Source: Posidonia oceanica (lineage: Eukaryota > Streptophyta > Magnoliopsida > Alismatales > Posidoniaceae). Taken from it: 64,000 nucleotides of DNA. Numbering within the stretch: the first letter of the stretch is position 1; the number at the start of each line of letters is the position of its first letter. Under the pieces are notes generated by a model, which was not told the origin of the DNA, ran no database searches, and saw only the letters and a program-made list of their open reading frames with translations. The stretch spans positions 119,631,001-119,695,000 of the forward strand of contig JAZBRS010000029.1 in assembly GCA_037176725.1 (NCBI GenBank). The letters are read 5' to 3'. The position numbers were made by a program, and so were the translations under genes. Of this stretch, positions 49,001 through 59,225 are shown piece by piece.

Positions 49001-49560
49001 TTTTGAGTGGTTCTGAGTTTTTGGACCGGTGGGCTGTGGCTTGGTATATATTCCTGTAAATGCCTGTTTTCCCTATGTTAGCATAGTGGCTTTGGGAAGG
49101 GTGTTTTATTTAATTATATTGCTTGTTGTGGACCCAAATTTTGGGATTTTACCGGTTGTGCCGTATATAAGGTTTTATGGCAGTTTCTCGTGTGGTTTTT
49201 GCGAGGTGTGTGCTGGGTGACGATTTCTAGGTCACTCACATGTGCTTTGTTTGGTTTTCAGTTACAGGTGCAGATGATTAGCTGGTTTGGAGTTCTAGTG
49301 CATATAGTGGGAGTCACGTAGTTGTCCACTACAGGTTCCTGGCATAGATATTTGTTGTTTAGTCCAGTGATTTGTTGTAATTGTAATAGTTAATTAAGTT
49401 TTAAATTTGTTGGACTTTTGATTTTGTTGGTAGCGACTCGGGTCGTTATAATATATGACATAGATCATATCTTACGGTTGAAAGTTTGATATCATGTACG
49501 GATTATGAAAATGACATGGAGGCTCAATTTACATAAAATGAGCCCAGACCTCATTCAAAT
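46069..49560. mobile_element. Small TIR element (MITE-like), interrupted by a solo LTR
   Basis: The outer segments are inverted-repeat-like. The left one (46069-46120) reads atttgaatga...aaaatgagccct. The reverse complement of the right one (~49510-49560) reads atttgaatgagg...ctcattttatgtaaattgagcc. Without the solo LTR the element would be about 580 bp. (CT)n and (TA)n microsatellites lie at both outer edges. No coding capacity. Confidence 0.4.
46538..49450 (+). mobile_element. Solo LTR of the same gypsy family
   Basis: Starts TGTAACACCCGGGAATTC and ends GGTCGTTATA (the usual final CA is TA). It is 2913 bp with a perfect TSD ATATA (46533-46537 and 49451-49455). No internal region or second LTR is present, so it formed by recombination between two LTRs. 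It shares the (CT)n tract, the gtcgcacacttcgcctgggttgagg block and the end region with the LTRs at 34129 and 41691. Its 47.7-48.0 kb segment, rich in 'cggtctaccgat'-like motifs, is divergent. Long ORFs at 46639-47262 are CT-rich artefacts. Confidence 0.9.
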
Positions 49561-49561
49561 T

Positions 49562-49605
<44 letters not shown>

Positions 49606-49867
49606 GTTATTATCAGATAAGGCCTGACCTCATTTTTATATGATGAGGTCCATAATCTTAGCCATTGATTTTGAATCATATGTTTAAATCCTAGCCGTCC
49701 AAAAATTCATTGAAAAACAACAAAGATACGGTAATAAGTTGGACCCATTTTCAATATCCCGTGTGCAGTTCTGCATTTATCTCTCTCTCTCTCTCTGGAC
49801 CATGAATACGGATCCCACCCATACAATTTTTAATTTTTTTCATGCCAAAACCCTACAACCCCATTCT

Positions 49868-50417
49868 CCTCTCTGTGGCATCCTCTATTGGAACGGTCAG
49901 CTCCTCTGCTCCATCATCGCCTGCCTCCTCAAGTTCGTCACCGGTGGATTGGTAGGCCCCTTTAGATACCCACGTCTTCGTTTATTTTCTAGCCAACTCC
50001 TGATCTCATATAGTTTTTGTTTAGTTCATCATTGTAAATTTGTTAAATTATTTCATTCAACTGGTGGCTGCGCCGTCTCCAGAGTGTCAATGTGGAACGC
50101 TCTTGTGTTCGAGATCGTTATGACCTTCGAACTAGCCTACACCGTTTACGCCACCGCCATCGACCCCAAGAAAGGAGCCATCGGTACTATCGCTCCCCTC
50201 GCGATCGGCCTTGTTGTTGCTGCCAACATCCTCGTCAGAGGAGTCTTCACCGGTGCATCCATGAACCCTGCCGTGGCCTTTGGACCTCCCTTGGTGAGCT
50301 GGAACTAGGTTAACCACTGGATCTACTGGTCGGCCCACTGCAGCCATCGCTGGCATCATCTACCAGCTGTTCTTCATCAGCCACACCCACGAGCAGCTCC
50401 CAACCACAGACTACTGA
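49868..50417 (+). pseudogene. TIP-type aquaporin pseudogene (C-terminal two thirds)
   Basis: The first part reads [24 protein letters not shown]. An intron-like gap (from about 49952 to a ctccag at 50081) leads to [15 protein letters not shown], then [21 protein letters not shown] and the second NPA box in [13 protein letters not shown] frameshift or deletion follows the TAG at 50306-50308. The last residues HEQLPTTDY, a TIP1 signature, are in another frame before TGA at 50415. The N-terminal half with the first NPA box is missing. Intact TIPs conduct water across the vacuolar membrane; this copy cannot. The substitution VRGVF for the usual AGGAF beside the pore is further decay. Confidence 0.85.
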
Positions 50418-50666
50418 GATCATTGATCTGAGCTAGTCATGCAAGCATGAGATCCATCTCTCCTTGATTTGCAGGTCAATGATCTGAGCCACACCCACGA
50501 GCTAGTCATTCTTCTTGATCATGTGGATGTCTTTCCTTTTTTTTCTTTTGATTTGCAGGTTGGTTCTTTTGATTTGTGGTGAAGTTTGTGGTGTCTTTTG
50601 ATCATGTGTTTGTTGCTCTGGTCCGGCGTGTAAGCGCTCTCTCTCTGTCTCTCTCTCTGTGTGTCC
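50418..50666. other. Filler sequence joining the TIP and NPF fragments
   Basis: A patchwork of short duplications: atctgagctagtcat recurs with 12 bases (cacacccacgag, present in the TIP fragment) inserted, and tcttttgatttg occurs twice within ~40 bp. It ends in a CT-rich run. It looks like repair filler rather than UTR. Confidence 0.5.
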
Positions 50667-51041
50667 TGGCTGGTGCTGCAATACGCATTGCATGGGATTG
50701 CGGAAGCCTTCACGTCAATCGGGCACCTGGAGTTCTTCTATGACCAGTCGCTGGAGAGCATGAGGAGCACGGCCACGGTGTTGTTCTGGTTGTCGATCTC
50801 GACCGGGAACTACGTGAGCACGTTGGAGGTCTCGATCGTCCACCACGTGAGCACAGGTCCGGGGGGATCGAACTGGCTGCTGGATAACTTGAACAAGGAG
50901 AGGTTGGAGTACTTGTATTGGATCATAACTTTGCTGCAGATGACGATACTCGTCTACTACTCAGTGTGTGCATGGTTTTATACGTACAAACCAGTTGAAG
51001 TGAGGCCAACAGAGGAGGAGATGGAGGCACTGAAACTATGA
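50667..51041 (+). pseudogene. NPF (NRT1/PTR) transporter fragment, last exon
   Basis: The open frame reads LQYALHGIAEAF, IGHLEFFYDQ, MRSTATVLFWLSISTGNYVS, SNWLLDNLNKERLEYLYW and VCAWFYTYKPVEV, ending with TGA at 51039-51041. This is the C-terminal quarter of an NPF/POT transporter, closest in pattern to the NPF3 type (final helices and YTYKP tail). Family members move nitrate, peptides or hormones across membranes. Only about 125 of roughly 590 residues are present, with no upstream exons, so it is a non-functional fragment. The frame is undamaged, which suggests recent origin. Confidence 0.85.
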
Positions 51042-53080
51042 TACTGTTGTTATTGTGTTTCTATGATACAGTAACTATTGTAATATTTCTCTACAAAAAA
51101 GTGAGAATCATGCACAACACAAATCAATGTAGTTTAAATTTACCAAAAAATGTAAGTGTTTCACCATATAAGTCTAATTGACATTATGAAAAAAATACAT
51201 TAAATTCCAAATTAAAGTACATAATACAAATATAATAAAATGACATTGTATTATTCATGACAAATGGATTTACATTGGAAAACTTCAAGTACATAATTTA
51301 CTAGCTATCTTCACAACTTCCACCAAAACCTTCTATGTCGTCACCTTTCATATCATCATTTACAATAGTTGCGACAATGTAACTCTTATTGATACTAAAA
51401 CTAAGATAAAAGATTGGTAAGACCAATATATTAAATAATAGACAAAAATTGTTAACTTAACACAAAAAAAAAATCACTGAAACATAATACCAAGAGGCAA
51501 AAATGTACTGTAGAAGATGAAGTGCATCACCAATATTTTACTAAATGCAGAAATGTTAACGTAACAATAAAACTAATTAGAATGTTTAAAATGTAATATT
51601 GGCATAATCACTGCAATGTAATGGCAGAACAAAAATTAAAAATATAGGATTGTAAAATGTTATACTAAAGTTGTGGCTTTAAAAATTTTTAACGAATGTA
51701 TTTCGAAATTTCGTCCAACAATGTAATACCAAAAGACAAAATTCGTTAACGTAACATTGAAGACATAAATTTGAGATAGATATTCATAATAAAATTCAAA
51801 TACTTGTAAACCTATAACTAAAAATAATAAGATGCAGAAATTGTTAACGTAACACTAAAGTCGAAATCTTTTAAAACGATCAATACATATTCAACATATT
51901 AAATTTAACTGGAAAATAATACAAAGAAATAAAACGTAAAGTAATATACATACTGAAAGTGTTACAGTACGTATAAATAAGATGGACGACAAGGATTATT
52001 TATACTAAAACTAAAATAAAATAAGCTATAAACATATGAAAAAACTCTTATTTAAATAAAGAGTTTCAGTAAATAGTTAACTGGTATATGGAAAATTTGT
52101 GTAACAATAGCATGAAAACTGTAACTGATTATATGACTTCTTAAATGTTGGACAACGTTATGTGGTATTGATCCACATTATTTGTTTGTATGTGTTGCAT
52201 TATCTCTTTTATGTTATAGTATGTGGAATGTTTGTCACTAATATTTTTTGTTTAGATCTGTTCGCATGATAATTTATCATTCTTGACCTTATTTTGAGAT
52301 TGGTAGAAAAACTTCAGTTTCAATGATACGATAACTTTTCTTTGTTAAATTATCCGTAACTTTTGTATTCTTGATGTACAGTAACTTTTTTGCTTATTCA
52401 AATAGACTGCCGTCAACCATAAATGGCCACGTGAGAGAGAGAACCATCCTTCGTCATAACAAAGCTCATATATGTGGGCAGAAACAATGTTAATTGGCCA
52501 ACACAAATGAATACGTTTCTCAATACATACACTTAAATACAATTTAAAAACTTTTAAAATAGAAATGGTACAATAAGAGATGAAGTGTTGTACAATATAA
52601 GTTTAAATGACATTACAATAAGATACATTAAATCCAAAAATTCAAGTACATAATGCCAACAAAATAAAACAACAATTTTTAGCCAAAGCAAATGAATTTA
52701 CATTGGAAAATCTCAAGTACATTTTATACTAGCTATTTTTACAGCTTCCACTAGAAACTTTTCAACCCACTGCCTCCAACTTTCTTCAAAAATCTCTTCA
52801 AATTCAGATTCATATACATTGGAAAATCTCAAGTACATTTTGCACTTAAGGGATTGTTAGTGCACATTGATTTGGAGGGAAAAGAAATAATGAGAAAATA
52901 TTTTCCCTTCGACCGAAGTGTTCTTAAGTTTTTAATATCACAGATTGTTTCGGATTGAATCAAACCCAAGTACGTGTTCGACCAATTTCAAACATCCAAG
53001 TCCATAGATCCCATAAAAAGAATTTCGTATTCACTTCCTCATTTTAGTACTCAAGATCATCTTTGCAATTTCTAAGCTCT
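51042..53080. other. AT-rich repeats, no gene
   Basis: A direct repeat pair, about 51150-51330 and 52590-52760, shares ttacattggaaaa, tcaagtacat and actagctat blocks ~1.44 kb apart. A partial third copy lies near 52810. These may be ends or copies of an unclassified transposon. No coding sequence. Confidence 0.45.
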
Positions 53081-53084
53081 TTTT

Positions 53085-53555
53085 TGGATGTAGAATAAGA
53101 AAAATAGGAATAAGTGAAAAATGATATTGGTATTCTGATAGTATTACTATTTTGTTTGGAAGTGATTTTCTTTTAAAGATGAATAAGTGTGTATAGAGAG
53201 ATATTCTGATTTAGATGAAAAGTAGAATAAGTATTAGAATAAGTGGAAAATATGTAGATTAATAATAATCAACTTGATTATTAAGATGTATATCTAATTT
53301 AAAATATGTGTATATCATATTACATATATATTAATTTTTAAACAAAAAAAAAACACACCGTATACATACATTTATCAGAATAACTTAGCGGAATAATTTT
53401 ATTCCACCATTCTCACGGAATAGCTATTCTGGAATAAATAAATTAGAATAAGAATTACTATTCCGCTTTTATTCTACTTTTTGACTTGTCAAACGAAATT
53501 GTAATTTCAATTCTAACTTTATTCCATCTTTTATTCCGATGCCAAAGAGGAGCAA
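53085..53555. repeat. MITE-like repeat rich in GAATAA / TTATTCC
   Basis: Begins ctcttttttggatgtagaataag. The reverse complement of its right end reads ctcctctttggcatcggaataa. These are imperfect inverted termini around a ~470-bp AT-rich body. The TSD is unclear. Confidence 0.4.
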
Positions 53556-55292
53556 AGGATTTTTTTTTTTTTTTTGAGTAGTAATAGGGTCGTATCATTA
53601 AAAGAGCAGAGACCCACAAAACAGCAGTATCAACACTCATGTCATGTTATTGACCGATGGTATTGCTTAAAATATATCTATATTGTTTCACTTTGAGTCC
53701 TACGTTATTCTAGAATGTTTCTAGTAAATACTAACAACAAGGGAGAGAATTTGCTCATAATTCCAATACATTTCTGAATTAGTAGTTGACATGTTTTCTC
53801 ATTTATATGGGCAACAAATAGAACTAAATAAAAGAAATATTTAGATGATGTCGGGATTATCACTTAAAAATGTTGTTCATCACACTCATTTTCCTTGGTT
53901 TGGTATCATATTATCAAGGGATTGAGGAAAGTGGTGGTGTAACGTCCTAAATTTAATGGATTCTGGAAGTGTGGAAACTACAACTAATTGATGAAGTTAA
54001 AAAGTCACGAGAGAATGAAAATTTCTACTTTATAACATCTTTTTTCTAGAAGAACGTGAACCCACAGAAACTTCGAAGAGGTGCAGGAACTACAAAATGT
54101 CATCAAACTGCATTTTACAGATTGTACTTGACTAGCGCTTAATCCTAGCAACAAAAGCTAATATGAAATTGTTCAGTTACAGCACATATTTTATCAACCA
54201 TAATAAGGAAACATACATTCTCAAAAGTAATTGGTTACCAAATTTCTACTGCCAAGGGGAACAAAAAATACAGAGCATACCTCTCAAGCATTATCCGTCC
54301 TGGAAATGTGGTACAAAGAGGCAATCGTCTTGCTGTACAGGCCTTAAACACCTCTCATTTTGACCTCCATCATTTCTCCATTTGCCCCCTTTGTGTTCAA
54401 TAATGACCAGTAAGAGGGAAGAGCCCAAGCCCCAATAGCATGCTGGTCTTGAATGAAAAACCAAGTTTTCTGATTTTTTAGGTCCTCCAAGACTAAAAGA
54501 CCTAGAAAGGCATAATGTTCCACACTGACTATAATCTCACTGTCTTGTTAACAGATTTTTCCCTTAATCACCTTGCTTCTCTTCCAAACAAACTAACAAA
54601 GAGACAAAATGCTTTTTCTTTTTTTGAAGACTTAAAAAAAATCCCTGTAGTACCACAAAATGCTCAATTCCTGTGTCATAGAGTTTTTAGTGTCTGAACT
54701 CCATTATACTTCAAGGAATGCACAAATTGAATGATGCATCTTGGATCCCTGCAAATTCTAGTACAAGGAAAAAACTGTTGTTGAGTGTGCGAAAAGTAAA
54801 AGCACATGTGGACACCAGTGAAATCAACGATTGACTTGCTATAAAGTAATCATCTGATTCAGACAGTGGACTTTCCCAAGTGAAGTGCATCACCCATTGC
54901 TTCGAATATCCTTTAACTTGTTCAAGCACACATTTTAGAGCTGAAAAATGGTGTCTATGTGGATATCAGTTCATTGAGAAAAATCATTATCAGAAATGAT
55001 ACGAACATTGCACAGCAAGAATTCATACTCAATTTGCTTGAAAAACTTGAATCAAACACTTGAAATGTGTTACCTTAATAAAAAATGGCAACACCAGTGA
55101 CAATAACATGCAAAATCAAGGAGGGTGCTTGGAGAGTGAACGAGCTACCAACACTACGTACACCAGAAATGGAATAGTTTTCGTTCTCAGAGCATCACCT
55201 AAGAATCGAAGATCTTTAGGTATAGGCAATTAGTATGCCAATCAGGGTATTTGTATGCCAAATCAATTCTTTCAGTTATAAAACCCATATAT
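53556..55292. other. Intergenic region and PPR 3' flank
   Basis: A T-run at 53560-53574 precedes sequence that could be the 3' end of a LINE on the - strand, but no coding part follows. The remainder is AT-rich with no recognised gene. The part nearest 55292 should contain the 3' UTR of the PPR gene. Confidence 0.4.
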
Positions 55293-57173
55293 TCATGAGT
55301 CAGCAACAATATTTCCATGTAAAAAGCCTTTCAACTTTGTGATATCACCAAAAGCAGAAAACCACTCCGTGAGGATTTGCACTGTGTTATAATCAGGTCT
55401 GCATCCTTGTTCTTTCATACTATTCATTACTTTATATGCTTCATCAAGTAAATTCGTATTGTGAAGGCACCTGAGCACTGAATTATAGGTAGCAGTGCTC
55501 GGCAGTACCCCTTGAGATTGCATCTCATCCAAAAGTGAGAGTGCACCACCAACTTCCATCTTGTCACTGAGATAACCAATAAGAATGTTGTATATGACGC
55601 TGTCGGCAGGGGTTCGAATGTCTGTCATACTTCTGAAAATTTTCATGGCTTCATCGAAATTGCCAGCATTGCAGTGACCATGGATCAGTGAACCATAAGT
55701 ATGTACAGAAGGCTGCAAACCGCTGTCAACCATCTCCCTCAGCAGCTGATCGGCAGTTGGAAAATCTCCTTCCTTGCTCGAAAAGGCTATAAGTGTGTTG
55801 TATGTGACTAAATTAGGCTTGAGATCTATCTTCTTCATTTCCTCAAGCAACTTTTGCACGATATCAACTCTCTTTCTCTTGCAAAACCCACTGATCAAGA
55901 TGTTATAGCACGTTATGTTCACATTAAATCCATCTTTTTGCATTTGGGAAGCTATCTTGTAAGCCTTCTCTATCCTCCTTGAACGTGCTAAACCTAATAT
56001 CAATGTGTAATACAATATCGCGTCTGGTGCATGACCAATTCTCAACATTTCATTAAACAGCTCCATTGCCTTATCAACATCATTTGTATGAAGAAAGCCT
56101 GCTATCAAGATACTGTAAGTTATAGCATTCCCAGAGAGATCAGCATCAGTAGATTGCTGCTCTCGGAAAAATTCCAGTGCACGGCCAATCTTACCAACCC
56201 CACACATGCCATCAATAAGGGTACTCACAGTGATTATACTAAGGGGCACGCCTTCATCCTTCATCTGTGCCAACAATCGATTTGACACATCAATCTTCCC
56301 CACCTTACAAAACCCATCAATAAGAGTATTATATGTAATGGTATTAGGAGCAATTCCATGCTTCGATTTCATCAGTTCCAAAATCAATAAGCTATCTTCA
56401 ACTCTCCCTACTTTGCAGAGACCATTAATCACAGTGTTAAACAAAACCACATCTGACGCCATTCTACCGGCCATTTTGTCGAGCAGCTTCCAGGCATCAT
56501 CAATCCTGTTCGACTTACATAGATGGTCGAGTAATATACCTATTGTCACTTCACTTGGCAGAACACCCCAACTTCTCATCTCCGAAAACAACAAGTTCAT
56601 CCTCTCGAAGTCCCCATCCTTGTTGAGTCCAGTGAGCAGGGCATTGCACGAAGGAGTCTTCACCAAGCAGCTCCGGCCTTTCTTCACGGTGTGAAGGAAA
56701 TCCCACGCCTTTCCCACGAATCCACTCCGGCAGAGCTTGCTGATTAGATGGCAGAATTGGATGGGGCCGCAGGGGAACACCCGGAACTCCGCCATCTCGA
56801 CCAGCAGGTCGGCAATGTCGGCATCCACGACATGGGTCTTCGCAAGAAGACCGGAGAAGATGGCGGAGCCCGAGGAGGAGGTCCGGCGGCAACTGGGTTT
56901 TTGTCGGACTGCGTTGAGGAGGACGGAGGTGGGGATTTTGGATCTTTGGCACCATTTGTGGAAGCGGAGGTCAGGGGAGGTGATGGTGGTGGTTGTGGGG
57001 CGGTCGACTGGGAGGAGGAAGAGGTTTGCCAAGGACGAGATGCTGGTGGTGGCGGGAGGTGGGTTGAGATTGGCGGGTGGAGAACTTGGGGTGGAGGAGA
57101 GATGGCGGGAAGAGGAGGAGAAAAGGTGGAAACGTCGGCGTCTCAAGTGGAGCATGGCATTCGTCGTCCCCAT
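55293..57173 (-). CDS. P-class pentatricopeptide repeat protein, organelle-targeted
   Basis: A single-exon frame of 626 residues, as usual for plant PPR genes. The first ~50 residues are rich in Arg and Ser with no acidic residue, a likely mitochondrial (or plastid) presequence. About 13 P-type PPR repeats of ~35 residues tile residues 137-600. Clear examples are VVLFNTVINGLCKVG (242-256), ITYNTLIDGFCKVG (279-292), ITCYNILISGFCKR (420-433) and VTYNTLIAFSSKEG (456-469). There is no E, DYW or SMR domain. P-class proteins bind specific organellar RNAs and act in stability, splicing or translation; the pattern resembles At3g61520-type proteins but the target RNA cannot be read. A LINE lies 46 bp upstream of the ATG, in the 5' leader or promoter. 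Confidence 0.93.
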   Translation of the reverse strand: MGTTNAMLHLRRRRFHLFSSSSRHLSSTPSSPPANLNPPPATTSISSLANLFLLPVDRPTTTTITSPDLRFHKWCQRSKIPTSVLLNAVRQKPSCRRTSSSGSAIFSGLLAKTHVVDADIADLLVEMAEFRVFPCGPIQFCHLISKLCRSGFVGKAWDFLHTVKKGRSCLVKTPSCNALLTGLNKDGDFERMNLLFSEMRSWGVLPSEVTIGILLDHLCKSNRIDDAWKLLDKMAGRMASDVVLFNTVINGLCKVGRVEDSLLILELMKSKHGIAPNTITYNTLIDGFCKVGKIDVSNRLLAQMKDEGVPLSIITVSTLIDGMCGVGKIGRALEFFREQQSTDADLSGNAITYSILIAGFLHTNDVDKAMELFNEMLRIGHAPDAILYYTLILGLARSRRIEKAYKIASQMQKDGFNVNITCYNILISGFCKRKRVDIVQKLLEEMKKIDLKPNLVTYNTLIAFSSKEGDFPTADQLLREMVDSGLQPSVHTYGSLIHGHCNAGNFDEAMKIFRSMTDIRTPADSVIYNILIGYLSDKMEVGGALSLLDEMQSQGVLPSTATYNSVLRCLHNTNLLDEAYKVMNSMKEQGCRPDYNTVQILTEWFSAFGDITKLKGFLHGNIVADS

Positions 57174-57218
57174 GAATCCAGAAGCACGTAGCTCACTGCT
57201 AAATGATTGCTTCTATGC

Positions 57219-58863
57219 TTTTTTTTTTTTGTTATAACGGTTGCAGATATATTAGATATAACATGGCTTTGTGCAAAAAAACAACAAAAAAAAAGAACCT
57301 AAGAGTATAAAGTTATACAGACCAAGGCTCATTCAGAGCAATAAGAAGATAAATAATAAAGTCTGGAATAAAAATTAAATAAACACAATCCAACAATAAG
57401 CTAATTGCCGGATTTGGAGGGATTTGGAGCCAATTGATCAATAGCAGCCTCGACGACCACCACAGGTGCAACTGACGTAGGGGGTGGGTAAACTAGCAAT
57501 TCTAATGAAAGAAGTTATATCCTGAGCAGCTTGGGACACATGGGTTTGATCCCACTCCTGTTGCATGTGTTGAATGGCATGGGAAAACACCTCTGAATCT
57601 TGTCCTGAGAGAAGGAAATTTATCCAGGAAGTTAGCAAGGATATGATCTGAAAGATCAACAAAATGTAACTTCTACATTGATTTTTAAAAATCATTGAGT
57701 TCCTATTAAGCCATATACACCAGATGATAGCAATAATCAGCATATTCCAACTTCTCTTAGTCAAATTGAATTTAGCCATCGAGAACAACGAAAAAATTTG
57801 ACCAGGGTGCAAATCATGCAAGCAAGAAGAATTGAGCAGGAAGAAATCCCAAATCCTACTAATTGCCGGGCATTGAATGAAAATATGCCGAGATGATTCC
57901 ACCTCACAACCACAGAAAACACATACTAACGAGCCTAACCATCATTTTTTAGCTAACTTCTCTCTAGATAAAATTTTATCATGAGTGACTAACCATTGAC
58001 TAAGCAAAATTTTTTGTCTTGAGGGAGACATTGCTATTCCAGATATCCAAGCCGTAAATAGATTTAAGCCCACCATCATTTAATAACTCATAACAAGACT
58101 TAACAGTGAAGAGATTGTTAGAGGAAGCAGACCAGTAGATAGAATCATCATCATTGCTCAGCACCAACTTATCCATAATAGAGTTAAAATTAAGAACTTG
58201 AAGAAATACACTATTTGCATTAAGAGCATAGGGATCAATAGGTATAAAAAAATTCAATTCATTTCTTCTATGTTTATCTAACATTCTTGCCATAGTAAAT
58301 TTTTTATTTATAGCTAAATTATATAGATCCGGCATAGAATATTTTAAAACCAAGCCATCGGCCCAACGATTTTCCCAGAAAATAGCTTGCTCCCTATTAC
58401 TGATGTCAAATTTTGTGAACGCACAGAGAATAGGAAAACAAAGTTTAAGATCCTGCCACAAAGGAGAGGGGTTACAGTATGAGGCGTTGAGCAATGCACC
58501 AGTTTGAAATTTAGCAAAATATCTACTTTTAATAAGGGCAGGCCATTTAAGGTTAGGAATATTAACAAAGAGTTGCCACAGCAATTTGCATTTTAAAGCT
58601 AGACTAAAATTCCTCAAATTTATAATTCCCCAGCTATCCTATTTTTTGTCCCTGCAAATGGACTTCCACTTAGCTAGACAATACCCTTTTGAAAGTCTAG
58701 ATTGAGATTTCCACAGAAACCGACGCCTAATTTTGTCCAATTCCTTTTCAACCTTTATTGAAAAATGCAGCACTGAGAGATAGTAAGTAGGAATGGCATT
58801 GAGGACAAAGTTTACCAATGTAAGTCTACCACCTAAAGAAAGATATCTAGCCTTCCAAACTGT
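57219..58863 (-). mobile_element. 5'-truncated LINE (non-LTR retrotransposon)
   Basis: Bounded by a perfect 16-bp TSD, atgattgcttctatgc (57203-57218 and 58864-58879). The poly(A) tail appears as a T-run at 57219-57230. On the - strand the body encodes the end of a LINE ORF2: WKARYLSLGGRLTLVN, AIPTYYLSVL, IRRRFLWK and GIINLRNFSLALKCKLLW, then a zf-RVT-like C-terminal region. Everything upstream of the reverse transcriptase end is absent. Several stops interrupt the frame, mainly in the last part. Target-primed integration with 5' truncation explains the structure. Confidence 0.92.
58000..58863 (-). pseudogene. LINE ORF2 C-terminal fragment
   Basis: Frames at 58639-58863 and 58000-58617 join across a TAG at 58639-58641 to give the post-reverse-transcriptase region and the start of the zf-RVT domain (IFWENRWADG, SIYWSASSNNLFTVKSCYELL). 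Further decayed coding sequence continues to about 57440. It has no catalytic YADD box because the element is truncated 5' of this point. Confidence 0.8.
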
Positions 58864-59016
58864 ATGATTGCTTCTATGCATTATTTACAGAAATCCAATT
58901 TAGATCACTTTATTACATTATTATCCAATTCTGGTACTTGGACGTATTCAAAAGAAAATTGTGTAGTATTTGATTACTCACCCTCTTTTTGTATAAGATA
59001 ACATAAATTAATAACG

Positions 59017-59210
59017 CACAGGTGGCTCCCCAAGGTCTCCAGTTCGACTCCTCTTGGAGTCGAATTGGGGATTATTCCGCATAGGTTTTACTTAGACTTT
59101 CACGATTGCTGATGGGTGTAGACTATTGTCTGCAACCTTGGATTTACCCTTTGCTACTGTCTGGTTGTCCGCTTTGGTGGGAAAAGGGTTCTTGGTTAAC
59201 AAAAAAAAAA
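59017..59210 (+). mobile_element. tRNA-derived SINE
   Basis: About 190 bp with an internal promoter B-box-like agttcgactcc (59041-59051), a weak A-box upstream and a terminal A-run (59201-59210). Imperfect 15-bp TSDs flank it: cataaattaataacg (59002-59016) and cgtaaattggtaacg (59211-59225), 12 of 15 identical. Transcription would be by RNA polymerase III; the partner LINE is unknown. Confidence 0.75.
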
Positions 59211-59225
59211 CGTAAATTGGTAACG

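Noticed and set aside
46042..49611. Helitron hypothesis for the gene-fragment regions
   Set aside because: No paired TC start with CTRR end and hairpin could be identified; long inverted repeats favour a TIR element for the 23-kb interval.
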